Source: Novosphingobium fluoreni
Lineage (GTDB): Bacteria; Pseudomonadota; Alphaproteobacteria; Sphingomonadales; Sphingomonadaceae
Direction of reading: 5' to 3'
NCBI RefSeq assembly: GCF_014196615.1
Contig: NZ_JACIDY010000003.1
Coordinates: 310,001 to 374,000 of the forward strand
DNA: 64,000 nt
Shown here: piece by piece, positions 27,687-37,308 of the stretch
Position numbering within the stretch: position 1 is the first letter of the stretch
Layout of the letters: each line of letters opens with the position of its first letter
The notes under the pieces: generated by a model
What the model saw: only the letters and a program-made list of their open reading frames with translations
What the model was told of the DNA's origin: nothing
The model's database searches: none
Position numbers and translations under genes: made by a program

Positions 27687-28646
27687 TTACCGCAGCGCCG
27701 GCAGCAGCTCCGCTTCGACAAACCGAATGAAGCCTTCCTGGTCATCGCCCGGGCATGCCAGCACCAGGTGATCGAACCCCGCGTCCAGGTACTTGCGAAT
27801 GGCCGCCAGATGCACTTGGGCGTCCGGTCCGGCGGGGATCGTGTCCTTCAGGTCCTCGGGGCGAACGTACTTGGTCGCTGCTTCGAAGCCCGCAACGTCG
27901 CGCAGCTCTGAATTTACCGACCAGTCGAAGGCGCTGAAGCGGAAGCGTTCGTGCGCAGTCTTTCGGCCCTGCTCTTCGGTTGGTGCCCACGCCAGCATGA
28001 CCTCGCCGTAGATCGGACCGCCCGAACCACCAGCCGCGTCCTTGTAACTCTGCACGATTTCGGAATCGGGAGACGTCGCCATGATTCCGTCCGCCTTTTC
28101 GGCGGCAAGCGCGATGGACTTGGGACCGCTGACGCCCAGCGTCAGCACGATCGGCTTATCCGGCACGTCATAAAGCTGCGCATGGTCGACATCGAAGAAC
28201 TGGCCTTCGAAGCTATGAACCTTGCCATCCCACAGCAGCCGAAGGATATCGACCGCTTCGCCCAGCATCTCGTGCCGGATCGGGGTGGACGGCCATAGCG
28301 CGCCGGTGACGTGTTCGTTTAATCGCTCCCCAGCGCCCACTGCCAGGCTGAACCGGTCATCGCTCATCACGGCGATCGTGGCGGCGGCCTGCGCGATGAT
28401 GGCCGGATGATAGCGGATGATCGGGCAGGTCAGCCCGGTGGTGATACCGATCCGATCGGTAGCATGGGCGATCGCGCCCAGCACGCTCCAGGCGAAGGAG
28501 GCATGGCCTTGTGCTTCCAGCCAGGGATGGAAATGGTCTGAGATCGAAACGAAATCGAACCCCGCCGCCTCTGCCCGCACCGTGTTGGTGACGAGCGCCT
28601 TGGGCCCGTGTTCCTCGGTCATCAGCTTGTATCCGAACTTGGTCAT
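27687..28646 (-). CDS. LLM-class (luciferase-like) flavin/F420-dependent oxidoreductase
   Basis: This 319-residue TIM-barrel protein resembles the glucose-6-phosphate-dehydrogenase-like group of F420-dependent LLM enzymes: FVSISDHFHPWLEAQGHASF near the N-terminus, GITTGLTCPIIRYHPAI, and SLAVGAGERLNEHVTG in the phosphate-binding region. Whether it uses F420 or FMN cannot be told from sequence alone, and no F420 biosynthesis gene is in the window. The ATG at 28646 starts MTKFGYKLMTEE; the longer frame to 28736 adds an unconserved extension. It is last in a minus-strand series after kup, with 116 bp between them. Confidence 0.85.
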   Translation of the reverse strand: MTKFGYKLMTEEHGPKALVTNTVRAEAAGFDFVSISDHFHPWLEAQGHASFAWSVLGAIAHATDRIGITTGLTCPIIRYHPAIIAQAAATIAVMSDDRFSLAVGAGERLNEHVTGALWPSTPIRHEMLGEAVDILRLLWDGKVHSFEGQFFDVDHAQLYDVPDKPIVLTLGVSGPKSIALAAEKADGIMATSPDSEIVQSYKDAAGGSGGPIYGEVMLAWAPTEEQGRKTAHERFRFSAFDWSVNSELRDVAGFEAATKYVRPEDLKDTIPAGPDAQVHLAAIRKYLDAGFDHLVLACPGDDQEGFIRFVEAELLPALR

Positions 28647-28762
28647 CGCGCGCACTCCTGCAAGGTCATGCGTCAGCAATGCGCGGATCGGCGAATGGTT
28701 CTGGGATGGCGCGACGAGACTGGCAGGAGGCGGCAAGGAGACCCGTGCCGCTTGTCCCGCGC

Positions 28763-30742
28763 CTAGATCTCGACCTGGCTTCCCAATTCCACCACGCGGT
28801 TGGTGGGCAGGCGGAAGAACTCCATCGCGCTGGCGGCGTTGCGCATCATCCAGGCGAACAGCTTTTCACGCCAGATCGCCATGCCCGGCTTGGCCGAGGG
28901 CAGCAGCGTCTGGCGGGAGAGGAAGAAGCTGGTCTTCATCATCTCGAACGGGCCGCCGCAGATCTCGGTATGCGCCAGCGCGGCGGGCACATCGGTTTCC
29001 TCCATGAAGCCATAGCGCAGCGTCAGCCGGTAGAAGCCCTCGCCCAGGTTCTGGACGGAGAAGCGCTGATCGGGCTCGACCCAGGGCTCGTCCTGCACCT
29101 CTACTGTCAGCACGATCACGCGTTCGTGCAGCACCTTGTTGTGCTTGATGTTGTGCAGCAGCGCCGATGGAACGCCGACATTGGTGGAGGCCATGAAGAT
29201 CGCCGTGCCCGGCACTCGCGCCGCACTGCCGTGCGCGCTCTTGGCGAAGACGTTGAGCGGCAGCGCCGCCTCGGTCATGCGATCGCGCATCAGGCGGCGG
29301 CCACGGTTCCACGTGGTCAGCAGGGTGAAGGCGATGAAGCCGATCAGCAGCGGGAACCAGCCACCATCCGTGATCTTGGCCGCGTTCGCCGCGAAGTAGG
29401 TGCCATCGACGATGAAGAACAGCAGCGCCACCGGCACCGTCAGCCACTTGGGCCATTGCCACAGCACCACGAACAGCACCGTCATCAGGCAAGTGTCGAT
29501 CAGCATCGCCCCCGTCACCGCGATGCCATAGGCCGACGCCAGGTTGGACGAGTTGCGGAAGATCAGCACCAGCACGATCACCCCCCACATCAGCGCGAAA
29601 TTGACGAAGGGGATGTAGATCTGCCCCACTTCATGCTCACTGGTGTGGCGGGTGGAGAGGCGCGGGATGAAGCCCAGCTGCATCGCCTGGTGCGTGATCG
29701 AGAATGCGCCCGATATCACCGCCTGGCTGGCGATGAAGGTGGCGCAGGTCGCCAGGATCACCAGCGGCAGGCGCAGCGATTCGGGCGCGAGGTGGAAGAA
29801 CGGGTTCTCCATCGCCTGCGCGGCGGAGGCATCATCCATGCCCAGGATCAGCGCGGCCTGGCCGAAGTAGTTGAGCAGCAGGCACGGCATGACGAAGCCG
29901 AACCAGGAAATGCGCATCGGCCCACGCCCGAAATGCCCCATGTCGGAATAGAGCGCTTCCGAGCCGGTCACCGCCAGCACCACCGAGCCCAGCGCCAGGA
30001 AGGCCAGCATTTTGTCGGTCAGGAAGAACTGGATCGCATACCACGGGTTGAGCGCCAGCAGCACGTGGGGCAGCTGGACCAGGTGCCAGATGCCCAGCAC
30101 CGCCAGCACCACGAAATAGATCACCATCACCGGGGCGAACAGCGCGCCCACCTTGGCAGTGCCGCTCTTCTGGATCAGGAAAAGCGCGATCAGCAACACC
30201 AACGCGATCGGCAGCACCAGCGGGCCGAGTCGGCTTTCGACGACCGTCAGCCCCTCCACCGCCGAGAGAACCGAAACCGCCGGCGTGATCATGCTGTCGC
30301 CGTAGAACAAGGCGGTGGCGAACACACCCAGCAGCACGACCAGGCCGGACTTGCGCGATTGACTCAGTTTGCCGGAGATCAGCGCCACCAGCGCCAGGCT
30401 GCCGCCCTGCCCCTTGTTATCGGCGCGCATCAGTATGCCGACGTACTGGATCGAGACGACCAGCGTCATCGACCAGAAGATCAGGCTGACGACGCCCAGA
30501 ATGTGCAGTTCGTCGATCGCCAGAGGGTGTGGGCCCACGAACGTCTCGCGAAAGGCGTAAAGCGGACTGGTGCCGATATCGCCGAACACCACGCCGATCG
30601 CCCCGAAGGCGAGCTTGCCCAGGCTGTTGACGTCCTTGTGGGATTTGGGCGGAACCGCCTCCACCTGCGCCGTCGCCGGGTCGACGACAGCGCCATCGGC
30701 AGACGCGTTGGAATCAGCGGAATCCCGCGATGCATCACTCAT
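28763..30742 (-). CDS. kup: Low-affinity potassium uptake protein Kup
   Basis: This 659-residue K+ transporter has the family hallmark [20 protein letters not shown] in the first transmembrane region, about twelve hydrophobic helices and a cytoplasmic C-terminal domain of roughly 190 residues. It probably works as a K+/H+ symporter important under acid or hyperosmotic stress. The ATG at 30742 gives an acidic, Ser/Asp-rich N-terminal tail of about 47 residues before TM1. The upstream neighbour on the same strand is ccmI, 90 bp away. Confidence 0.96.
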   Translation of the reverse strand: MSDASRDSADSNASADGAVVDPATAQVEAVPPKSHKDVNSLGKLAFGAIGVVFGDIGTSPLYAFRETFVGPHPLAIDELHILGVVSLIFWSMTLVVSIQYVGILMRADNKGQGGSLALVALISGKLSQSRKSGLVVLLGVFATALFYGDSMITPAVSVLSAVEGLTVVESRLGPLVLPIALVLLIALFLIQKSGTAKVGALFAPVMVIYFVVLAVLGIWHLVQLPHVLLALNPWYAIQFFLTDKMLAFLALGSVVLAVTGSEALYSDMGHFGRGPMRISWFGFVMPCLLLNYFGQAALILGMDDASAAQAMENPFFHLAPESLRLPLVILATCATFIASQAVISGAFSITHQAMQLGFIPRLSTRHTSEHEVGQIYIPFVNFALMWGVIVLVLIFRNSSNLASAYGIAVTGAMLIDTCLMTVLFVVLWQWPKWLTVPVALLFFIVDGTYFAANAAKITDGGWFPLLIGFIAFTLLTTWNRGRRLMRDRMTEAALPLNVFAKSAHGSAARVPGTAIFMASTNVGVPSALLHNIKHNKVLHERVIVLTVEVQDEPWVEPDQRFSVQNLGEGFYRLTLRYGFMEETDVPAALAHTEICGGPFEMMKTSFFLSRQTLLPSAKPGMAIWREKLFAWMMRNAASAMEFFRLPTNRVVELGSQVEI

Positions 30743-30832
30743 GCGTGCGCCCCCGTGATCACGCTCAAGCACCGTCCTGCATCTGCGGCATCGGCGCGCG
30801 TTAGCAGCATGCCATCAGCCTAGCAACGCGTC

Positions 30833-31480
30833 TCAACGCGGGCGCTGGCCGCTTTGTTGCGCGGCGATCAGAACATCGATGCGCATCAGCTTGTCTTCCA
30901 GCTCGGCCCGCCACTTCGCATCGGGCGGTGTCGCCTTCAGCAGCCGCTGCCAAAGTTCGCGCGCTTCCTGGAATCGCCCGGATTGGGCGAGCGCCAGACC
31001 CAGGAAAAACGGCGGCCCCGGCTGCTCCGGCCCGGCCTGCGCGGCGCGGCGGTAGGCGTAGAATGCGGCCGGGGTCAGCTGGCCCTCCGCATGGGCGACC
31101 AGCGCGTTCGCCATCGCCAGCCAAGCCTCGGCGTTCTTCGGATCGTCGGCGGTGGCGGCGCGGAGCATCGCGGCGGCATCGGCGAACTGGCCGTTTCGAG
31201 CCAGGGCATCCGCCACGATCACCCAGCGGTCGGTGGGCGGTATCCCGCTTTTCGTCACGCGGCCACGCGCCCGGACGAGCGCGGCCGGATCGCCGGACAC
31301 GGTTTCCTGCGCGGTCTTGGGCGCGGCGGGCATATCGGGACGGCCCTGCCAGGCATAGCCGGCAACACCCAGCAACAGGGCCGCGCCCAGCGCTTCCCAG
31401 CCTCGTCGCGGTGCCCGCAGGACGAATGCGGCAACCAGGAACGCAGCCGCCGCCAAGGCGATCACGAGAACCCAAGTCAT
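30833..31480 (-). CDS. ccmI: Cytochrome c maturation TPR protein CcmI (CycH), short form
   Basis: This 215-residue protein has two N-terminal transmembrane helices (about 2-20 and 28-46) followed by a periplasmic TPR-like region (about 70-200; DRWVIVADALARNGQFADAA, AFYAYRRAAQAG). CcmI chaperones apocytochrome c to the CcmFH heme lyase. It is much shorter than the roughly 350-residue E. coli CcmH C-terminal equivalent. The ATG at 31480 overlaps the ccmH stop (ATGA); the frame extends upstream to 31624 but only as a shadow. Confidence 0.88.
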   Translation of the reverse strand: MTWVLVIALAAAAFLVAAFVLRAPRRGWEALGAALLLGVAGYAWQGRPDMPAAPKTAQETVSGDPAALVRARGRVTKSGIPPTDRWVIVADALARNGQFADAAAMLRAATADDPKNAEAWLAMANALVAHAEGQLTPAAFYAYRRAAQAGPEQPGPPFFLGLALAQSGRFQEARELWQRLLKATPPDAKWRAELEDKLMRIDVLIAAQQSGQRPR

Positions 31481-31911
31481 GCGCGTCTTCCGAAAACGAA
31501 GCGGTTGCGCAGCAGGAACGCCGCCAGCGCGATCAGGGCGATGGGCAACACGAACAGCGGCCATGTCAGCGTGGAGACGCGCGGCGCATAGCTGACGTAA
31601 TCGCCATAGCGCTCGATCAGCCACGACCGAATCGCCTCGGGTTGCTCACCCGCAGCGATGCGCTCCCGCACCAGCGACCGCATCGAGCCTGCAATCGGCG
31701 CATCCGAATCGGCGATCGACTGGCCTTGGCATTGCAGGCAGCGCAGCGTTTCCATCAACTTCTGCGCCTTGGCCTCCTGGCTGGCATCGTCCAGCTGGCG
31801 GTAAGCGTAGGGCGCGGTCGATTCCATTTCCTGCGCGATGACGGCTGGCGAGAGCATCGCGGCGATGGCCAGCATCAGCACCAGACCGAGTCGGAAGAGC
31901 GCGCGGCTCAC
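31477..31911 (-). CDS. ccmH: Cytochrome c maturation thiol-oxidoreductase CcmH (CcmL)
   Basis: This 144-residue protein has a signal peptide, the diagnostic LRCLQCQGQSIADSDAP motif (redox Cys pair) and a C-terminal transmembrane anchor (about 113-133). It keeps apocytochrome c thiols reduced for heme attachment and pairs with CcmF and CcmI. It overlaps ccmG by 4 bp and ccmI by 4 bp. Confidence 0.96.
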   Translation of the reverse strand: MSRALFRLGLVLMLAIAAMLSPAVIAQEMESTAPYAYRQLDDASQEAKAQKLMETLRCLQCQGQSIADSDAPIAGSMRSLVRERIAAGEQPEAIRSWLIERYGDYVSYAPRVSTLTWPLFVLPIALIALAAFLLRNRFVFGRRA

Positions 31912-32468
31912 TTCGCGGCTTCCAGCTTGCCCAGCAGCAACGCCACATGCTCGGGCCGGATCTCACCGATGTGCTGATAGCGGACGCGACCCTTGCCATC
32001 GATCACGTAGGTTTCGGGAACACCGGAGGAACCCAGCGCCAGCTGCACCGAGCCCGCATTGTCCGCGCCGATCCGGCTGTAGGGATTGCCGTTCTCCGCC
32101 AGAAAGGCCTGCAAGGCGTCGGGGCGATCGCGCACCGAGATGCCGTCGATCGTCACGCCGGCCTTCGCCAGCTGCGCCAGCTGCGGCGCCTCCACCCGGC
32201 ACGGCACGCACCAGCTGGCAAAGATGTTGAGCAACCGCGGGCGACCGCCCGAAAGATCGGCACTTTTCAAACCGGCCCCGCCGGGCAGCGGCGACGGCAG
32301 GTTGAACGAGGGCAGCGGGCGGTCGATGAGGGTGCTGGCGACATTGCGGTCAGCCGGGCGTAGCAGGCCCACCGTCACCAGCACGACGAACACCACGAAC
32401 AGTGCCAGCGGCAGCCAGATCGCCCAGGCCGAACCCTTGCGCACGGAGGAAGGCGGCGCACCGCTCAT
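31908..32468 (-). CDS. ccmG: Thiol:disulfide interchange protein CcmG/DsbE
   Basis: This 186-residue membrane-anchored thioredoxin-like protein has one N-terminal transmembrane segment (about 14-35) and the active site WCVPC (in FASWCVPCRVEAPQLAQL). The cis-Pro region GVPETYVID is also present. It delivers reductant to CcmH or apocytochrome c. The ATG at 32468 overlaps the ccmF stop (4 bp). Confidence 0.95.
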   Translation of the reverse strand: MSGAPPSSVRKGSAWAIWLPLALFVVFVVLVTVGLLRPADRNVASTLIDRPLPSFNLPSPLPGGAGLKSADLSGGRPRLLNIFASWCVPCRVEAPQLAQLAKAGVTIDGISVRDRPDALQAFLAENGNPYSRIGADNAGSVQLALGSSGVPETYVIDGKGRVRYQHIGEIRPEHVALLLGKLEAAK

Positions 32469-34420
32469 CGGCCCTGGCTTTCGCGACGGTCGGCGATGCG
32501 GGAACGGGCCACGATACGGCGCCAATCACTCAGGACATGGCCGATCACCGCCAGCACGCCGCCCAGCGCGATCAACATGCCGCCCAGCCAGATCAGCGTG
32601 ACGAACGGCTTCCACCACAGCCTGACTTGCCAGCGGTTGTCGGACGCTTCCTCCCCCAGCACGGAATAAAGCTGGCCGTTCCAGCGGGTCAGCAGGGAGG
32701 ACTCGCTGGTCTGCTGCGCCGGTGCCCAGAAATTTCGCGCTTGCGGGCGCGCGACTTCGACCGCGCCCCCGGCGTAACGCACCTCCAGCTTGCCCTCCAG
32801 CGCGGTCCAGTTCGGGCCGGCGACGGGATCGACACTGGCCAGGCGCACGCTCCACGGGCCGACGGCGGTGCTTTCACCCACGCGCAGCGCCACCAGCCGC
32901 TCCACCGAGTACGCGCTTTCGCTGGCCATGCCGAGCAAGGCTACGGCCACGCCGAAGTGCGCGATCACCATGCCCCAGATCGGCAGCGGGGTGCGGCGCA
33001 GGTTCCGATCCCGCAAGGGCAGGAAGCTGGCGACGGCAAGCCCGGCACCCAGCGCCAGCCCCAGGTACGGCAGCAGACCCGCGCCGCCGATCATCAGCAC
33101 CGCCAGCAGCGCGACGACCACCATCGCGGCGGGCAACGCCAGGCCCTTGCCGATGCGATCCAGCTTGTCCTGACGCCAGCGCAGCAGCGGGCCGACCGCC
33201 AGCACCACCAGCATCGGCACGAAGAACAGCGCGCTCACCGGGTTGAAGTAAGGCGGGCCGACCGAGACTTTCGCGCCCATCGCCTCTGCCGCCAGAGGAT
33301 AAAGCGTGCCGAACAGGACGATGCCCAGGATCGCGGACAACAGCACGTTGTTCATCACCAGCGCGCCCTCGCGGCTGACCACGGCGAAGCGCTCACCCTC
33401 GGTCACAGTCCCGGCACGCAAGCCGAACAGCGTCAGCGCACCGCCGATGTTGATCGCCAGCAGCGCCAGGATGAACGTGCCGCGCTGCGGGTCCACCGCG
33501 AAGGCGTGAACGCTGGTCAGGATGCCCGATCGCACCAAGAATGTGCCCACCATCGACATGGAGAAGGCGACCACGCCCAGCATGATCGTCCAGGCGCGCA
33601 AGGCGTTGCGCGCCGCCAGCACGCCGCACGAATGCAGCAGCGCCGTCGCCGCCAGCCAGGGCATCAGCGAAGCGTTTTCCACCGGGTCCCAGAACCACCA
33701 GCCGCCCCAGCCCAGCTCGTAATAGGCCCAGTAGGAGCCGGCGGTGATGCCCAGCGTCAGGAATATCCACGCCCCCAGCACCCAGGGCCGCATCGCACGG
33801 GCAAAGGCGGGGCCGACTTCGCGGGTCACCAGCGCGCCGATGGCAAAGCTGAACGCCACCGACAGGCCGACGTAGCCGAGGTAAAGCGTAGGCGGATGGA
33901 AGGCGAGGCCCAGATCCTGCAACAGCGGGTTCAAGCCGTTGCCCTCCGCCGGGGGCGTTGCCAGCCGCTCGAACGGGTTGGAGGCGATCAGCAGGAAGGC
34001 GTAGAAACCCAGGCTGACGAACGCCTGCCCTGCCAGCGTTGCCAGCATCGTGCGTTCCGGCAGCCGCCGCTCCACCAATGCGACGAAGCCGCCTGCCAAG
34101 CCCATCACCGTGACCCACAGCAGCATCGAGCCTTCGTGATTGCCCCAGGCGGCGGCGATCTTGAAGACCAGCGGCTTCATCGAATGCGAGTTCAGCGCCA
34201 CCAGCCTCACCGACAGGTCGGTGACGGCGAATACGCGGATCAGCGCGGCGAAGGCAACAAGCGCCAGCAGCCCCTGCACCACCGCCACCGGGCGCACGAG
34301 ATCGCCCAGCGCACTGCCTCTCGCGGTGAGCGCCAGCGCGCCGCCGACCAGTTGCAGCACGGCCAGGGCGGCGGCCAGCCAGAGCGCGGCAAGGCCCAGC
34401 TCGGCGATCATGATCGGCAC
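32465..34420 (-). CDS. ccmF: Heme lyase subunit CcmF
   Basis: This 651-residue polytopic membrane protein has the tryptophan-rich heme-handling motif WGGWWFWDPVENASLMPW and many transmembrane helices. It receives heme from holo-CcmE and, with CcmH and CcmI, attaches it to the CxxCH motif of apocytochromes. It starts 4 bp after the ccmE stop. Confidence 0.98.
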   Translation of the reverse strand: MPIMIAELGLAALWLAAALAVLQLVGGALALTARGSALGDLVRPVAVVQGLLALVAFAALIRVFAVTDLSVRLVALNSHSMKPLVFKIAAAWGNHEGSMLLWVTVMGLAGGFVALVERRLPERTMLATLAGQAFVSLGFYAFLLIASNPFERLATPPAEGNGLNPLLQDLGLAFHPPTLYLGYVGLSVAFSFAIGALVTREVGPAFARAMRPWVLGAWIFLTLGITAGSYWAYYELGWGGWWFWDPVENASLMPWLAATALLHSCGVLAARNALRAWTIMLGVVAFSMSMVGTFLVRSGILTSVHAFAVDPQRGTFILALLAINIGGALTLFGLRAGTVTEGERFAVVSREGALVMNNVLLSAILGIVLFGTLYPLAAEAMGAKVSVGPPYFNPVSALFFVPMLVVLAVGPLLRWRQDKLDRIGKGLALPAAMVVVALLAVLMIGGAGLLPYLGLALGAGLAVASFLPLRDRNLRRTPLPIWGMVIAHFGVAVALLGMASESAYSVERLVALRVGESTAVGPWSVRLASVDPVAGPNWTALEGKLEVRYAGGAVEVARPQARNFWAPAQQTSESSLLTRWNGQLYSVLGEEASDNRWQVRLWWKPFVTLIWLGGMLIALGGVLAVIGHVLSDWRRIVARSRIADRRESQGR

Positions 34421-34424
34421 CGCG

Positions 34425-34895
34425 TCATTGGGTTTCGGCCACGACTTTCCGGGCTTGCGCCTGCGTCATGTTCTGCATCTCGCGCGGCACGTAATTCTCG
34501 TCATGCTTGGCCAGCAGGTTGTCGGCCTTGAAGGTACCGCCCGGCTGCATCCTCCCTTCGGCGACCACGCCCGACCCCTCGACGAACAACGAGGGCACGA
34601 TGCCCGAGAAAGAGACCGGCACGCGCGATTTCCCATCACCGACAACGAAACGGATCGTCACGCCATCCGGTGCGGTCTTGAGCGAGCCCTTTTCCACCAT
34701 GCCGCCCAACCGCACGAAGCGGTCCGCCTCCGGGGGCTTGGCCACGATCTCGCTCGGCACGTAGAAATAGCTCGCCTGACTGCGCAGGGCCCATGCGGCC
34801 AGCAGCCCGGCCAGAAGCACCACCGCCAGCGCGATCACCAGCAGGACCAGGCGCTGGTGCTTGGCCTTGATCCGGGGAGAATGCACCGTCGCCAT
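34425..34895 (-). CDS. ccmE: Periplasmic heme chaperone CcmE
   Basis: This 156-residue protein has one N-terminal transmembrane anchor (about 14-36) and an OB-fold domain. The heme-linking His lies in LAKHDENYVP (about H130), followed by the conserved Tyr. It accepts heme from CcmC/D and passes it to CcmF. The C-terminal tail is short. The start ATG overlaps the ccmD stop by one base. Confidence 0.97.
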   Translation of the reverse strand: MATVHSPRIKAKHQRLVLLVIALAVVLLAGLLAAWALRSQASYFYVPSEIVAKPPEADRFVRLGGMVEKGSLKTAPDGVTIRFVVGDGKSRVPVSFSGIVPSLFVEGSGVVAEGRMQPGGTFKADNLLAKHDENYVPREMQNMTQAQARKVVAETQ

Positions 34896-35035
34896 CAGCG
34901 TTTCCGGCTCTCATCACGCCGTTGCTCTGCCCGGCGCATGGTGAGCCAGGCCCAGGCGATCATCAGCGCCGTGCCGATCACGCCCACCGCATAAGCCGCG
35001 ATCACGAAATTCCACTGGTCGAACGCTTCGCGCAT
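34895..35035 (-). CDS. ccmD: Heme exporter protein CcmD (46 residues)
   Basis: This small gene lies between ccmC and ccmE. Its product begins MREAFDQWNFVIAAYAVGV, has one transmembrane helix (about residues 10-31) and ends in a basic/acidic tail (RRAEQRRDESRKR), exactly the CcmD layout. The family assists release of heme-loaded CcmE from CcmC. The ATG is 1 bp past the ccmC stop, and the TGA overlaps the ccmE start. Confidence 0.92.
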   Translation of the reverse strand: MREAFDQWNFVIAAYAVGVIGTALMIAWAWLTMRRAEQRRDESRKR

Positions 35036-35036
35036 C

Positions 35037-35789
35037 TCAGGCGAAGCCCCCGAACGCTTCGGCGGCTTCGTCTGCCGCGAAGGCCTTGCGGCGCAGGCGT
35101 GCTTCGGCCTGCGCTTCGGCCAAGATCGCGCGCATCCGCATCAGCACCACGCCCGCGAAGATCAGGGTAAAGCCAAAGGCGGCGGCCAGCAGCGGCCAGA
35201 GGAACGCGGCATCAATCGCGGACTTGCCCATGGTGATGCTAGGCGGCTGATGGAGCGAGTTCCACCACACCACCGAACGGTTGATGATGGGCACGTTGAT
35301 CGCGCCGACAATGCCGAAAATCGCCGCGACCCGACCGTTTCCGCCGTCCCGCCGCGCGACGTCCGACAACGCGATATAACCGAAATAGAGGAACAGCAGC
35401 ACCAGCATGGACGTCAGCCGGCCATCCCACACCCACCAGGTGCCCCAGGTCGGGCGGCCCCAGATCGAGCCGGTGGCAAGACACAGCGCGGTGAACACCG
35501 CCCCGGGTACGGCAGCGGCGCGCGCGGCGATGGCGGCCAGCGGGTGGCGCCACACCAGTTCGGTCACGCTGGCACCGGCGATCGTCATCCAGCCGGCCAT
35601 GCCCAGCCAGGCCGCGGGCACATGCAGGAACAGGATGCGCACGGTATCGCCCATCAGCCGGTCTGCCGGGGCCCAGATCAGCCCATAGGCCAGCGCCACC
35701 GCCGCGATGGCGATGCCGGGCAACAGGCAGAGCGGCGTCAGCCAGCGCGCGAGTCGCAGAAATCGGGCCGGATTGGCGAAGCCGTGCAT
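35037..35789 (-). CDS. ccmC: Heme exporter/handling protein CcmC
   Basis: This 250-residue membrane protein has six predicted helices and the WWD-domain motif GRPTWGTWWVWDGRLTS, with the conserved flanking His residues (FLHVPAAW near 55, NSLHQPP near 180). CcmC attaches heme to CcmE. It is the first gene of the ccmCDEFGHI unit; the ABC subunits ccmA and ccmB are not upstream, where a dehydrogenase gene lies instead. Confidence 0.97.
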   Translation of the reverse strand: MHGFANPARFLRLARWLTPLCLLPGIAIAAVALAYGLIWAPADRLMGDTVRILFLHVPAAWLGMAGWMTIAGASVTELVWRHPLAAIAARAAAVPGAVFTALCLATGSIWGRPTWGTWWVWDGRLTSMLVLLFLYFGYIALSDVARRDGGNGRVAAIFGIVGAINVPIINRSVVWWNSLHQPPSITMGKSAIDAAFLWPLLAAAFGFTLIFAGVVLMRMRAILAEAQAEARLRRKAFAADEAAEAFGGFA

Positions 35790-35854
35790 GACAGGCGCGC
35801 TTCTACTCGCCGCTGCCCGCCCCGCAAGGATAACTTGGTGACGGGCGCGCGATT

Positions 35855-36919
35855 TCAGCGGCCGATCAGGCGCTGGGCCATGGCATCGGCCACTACGTCC
35901 GGTGTGCGGCCGCTGTGCTCGGCCTCGGTCCAGATCGTCTGGAGTCGGCCGGGAATGGCCTCCACTGCGCTATGGACTTGCGCGATGTCACAGGCATGAC
36001 CATCGCGGCGCGCCAGGTATTCCATCGTCACGGCGATGATGCCGCCGCCGTTGATCACATAGTCCGGCGTGTAGAGAATGCCCCGCTCAGCCAGCATCGC
36101 ACCATGTTCCGGGCGCGCCAGCTGGTTGTTCGCGCCGCCCGCCACGATCGGGGCGCGCAGCCGGGCGATGCCGGTATCGTCCAGGATCGCACCGAGGGCG
36201 TTCGGGCTGAACACGTCGCATTCGACATCCATGATCGCCTCTGCCGGCACGGCCTGCCCGCCCAGTTCCTGCGCCAGAGCGGAGGCACGCGCCGTATCGA
36301 CATCGGCCAGCGTCAACCGCGCGCCGTCCGCCGCGAGCAACCGCGACGCGCCGCCGCCCACGCTGCCGGTGCCCTGCACCGCGATATGCACGCCTTCCAG
36401 ATCGTCGCGACCCAGCTTGTGCGCCACTGCCGCCTTGATGCCCAGGAACACACCCTTGGCGGTGAACGGGCCGGGATCGCCGCCCGCCGCAGCGCTGTCC
36501 TGCGTCGGAAGACCAGTAACGTAGGGCGTGCGGCGGGCGATGGCCACCATGTCCGCCTCACCCATGCCCACGTCTTCGGCCGTGATATAGCGCCCACCCA
36601 GCGAATCGATCGCGTCTCCGAAAGCCGCCAGCAGTTCGGGCGATTTGCGACGATCCGGTCCCGCCAGGATCACGGCCTTGCCGCCACCCATCGGCAGACC
36701 GGCCATCGCGTTCTTGTAGCTCATCCCGCGTGAGAGGCGCAGCGCATCGCGCAAGGCGGCCGCAGGGTCGGAATAGTGCCAGAAGCGGGTGCCGCCCGCG
36801 CCCGGTCCGAGATGCGTGGAATGCAGCGCGATGATCGCGGTCAGCCCGCTATGGCGATCGTGCACGAAATGCACGCCCTCATGATCATCGAAATCGGCTT
36901 CGGTCCAGAAAGCGGTCAA
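35855..36919 (-). CDS. Glu/Leu/Phe/Val dehydrogenase (probable leucine/valine dehydrogenase)
   Basis: This 354-residue NAD-dependent amino-acid dehydrogenase has a dimerisation domain with the catalytic Lys region (GGTRFWHYSDPAAALRDALR, then GMSYKNAMAGLPMGGGKAVI) and a Rossmann fold with VQGTGSVGGGASRLL. It interconverts branched-chain or aromatic amino acids and 2-oxo acids. No ATG fits: the frame is open into the tRNA-His gene, so the likely start is TTG at 36919, with GGAG 8 bp upstream. It probably shares a transcript with the tRNA upstream of it. Confidence 0.85.
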   Translation of the reverse strand: MTAFWTEADFDDHEGVHFVHDRHSGLTAIIALHSTHLGPGAGGTRFWHYSDPAAALRDALRLSRGMSYKNAMAGLPMGGGKAVILAGPDRRKSPELLAAFGDAIDSLGGRYITAEDVGMGEADMVAIARRTPYVTGLPTQDSAAAGGDPGPFTAKGVFLGIKAAVAHKLGRDDLEGVHIAVQGTGSVGGGASRLLAADGARLTLADVDTARASALAQELGGQAVPAEAIMDVECDVFSPNALGAILDDTGIARLRAPIVAGGANNQLARPEHGAMLAERGILYTPDYVINGGGIIAVTMEYLARRDGHACDIAQVHSAVEAIPGRLQTIWTEAEHSGRTPDVVADAMAQRLIGR

Positions 36920-36966
36920 GGCATCGGCTCCAAGATACGGCCAGATGCGCTGGAAAACGGGAATAG

Positions 36967-37044
36967 TGGGGCGACTGATGGGGTTCGAACCCACGACCTC
37001 CGGTACCACAAACCGGCGCTCTAACCAACTGAGCTACAGTCGCC
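36967..37044 (-). tRNA. tRNA-His (GTG anticodon)
   Basis: The sequence folds as a complete tRNA: acceptor stem GCGACTG/CAGTCGC, anticodon stem CCGGT/ACCGG with loop TTGTGGT, T-arm with GGTTCGAACCC, and an encoded CCA. The extra G at -1 (37044) faces discriminator C73, the G-1:C73 identity element of bacterial histidyl-tRNA. The dehydrogenase gene starts 47 bp downstream. Confidence 0.97.
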
Positions 37045-37308
37045 ACAATCCCGGCGCGCATGCCGAAGCCGGCGCTTAGGATAACCCTGTCCATCGCGGC
37101 AAGCGCGATCGAAGCGGGAGCGCGCCTTCGCACAAGGCATGGCATCTTGCAAAGCAAAAGTTGGACGAGGCCGACGGTTTGCGAAACAAAATTACAAAGG
37201 CCGTCCGGTCGGTCTGGTGAGCATTCGAATCAAAGGTGAATTTTTTGCCATGCTCCATACATCGCGGCCTTATTGCTCCCCCAAACGAAACGGATAAGGA
37301 CGCCGATC

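Noticed and set aside
28679..30823. 714-codon frame antisense to kup
   Set aside because: His/Gln/Arg-rich product typical of antisense frames; kup is unambiguous.
32402..34531. 709-codon frame antisense to ccmF
   Set aside because: Same antisense composition, with ccmF fully conserved on the minus strand.
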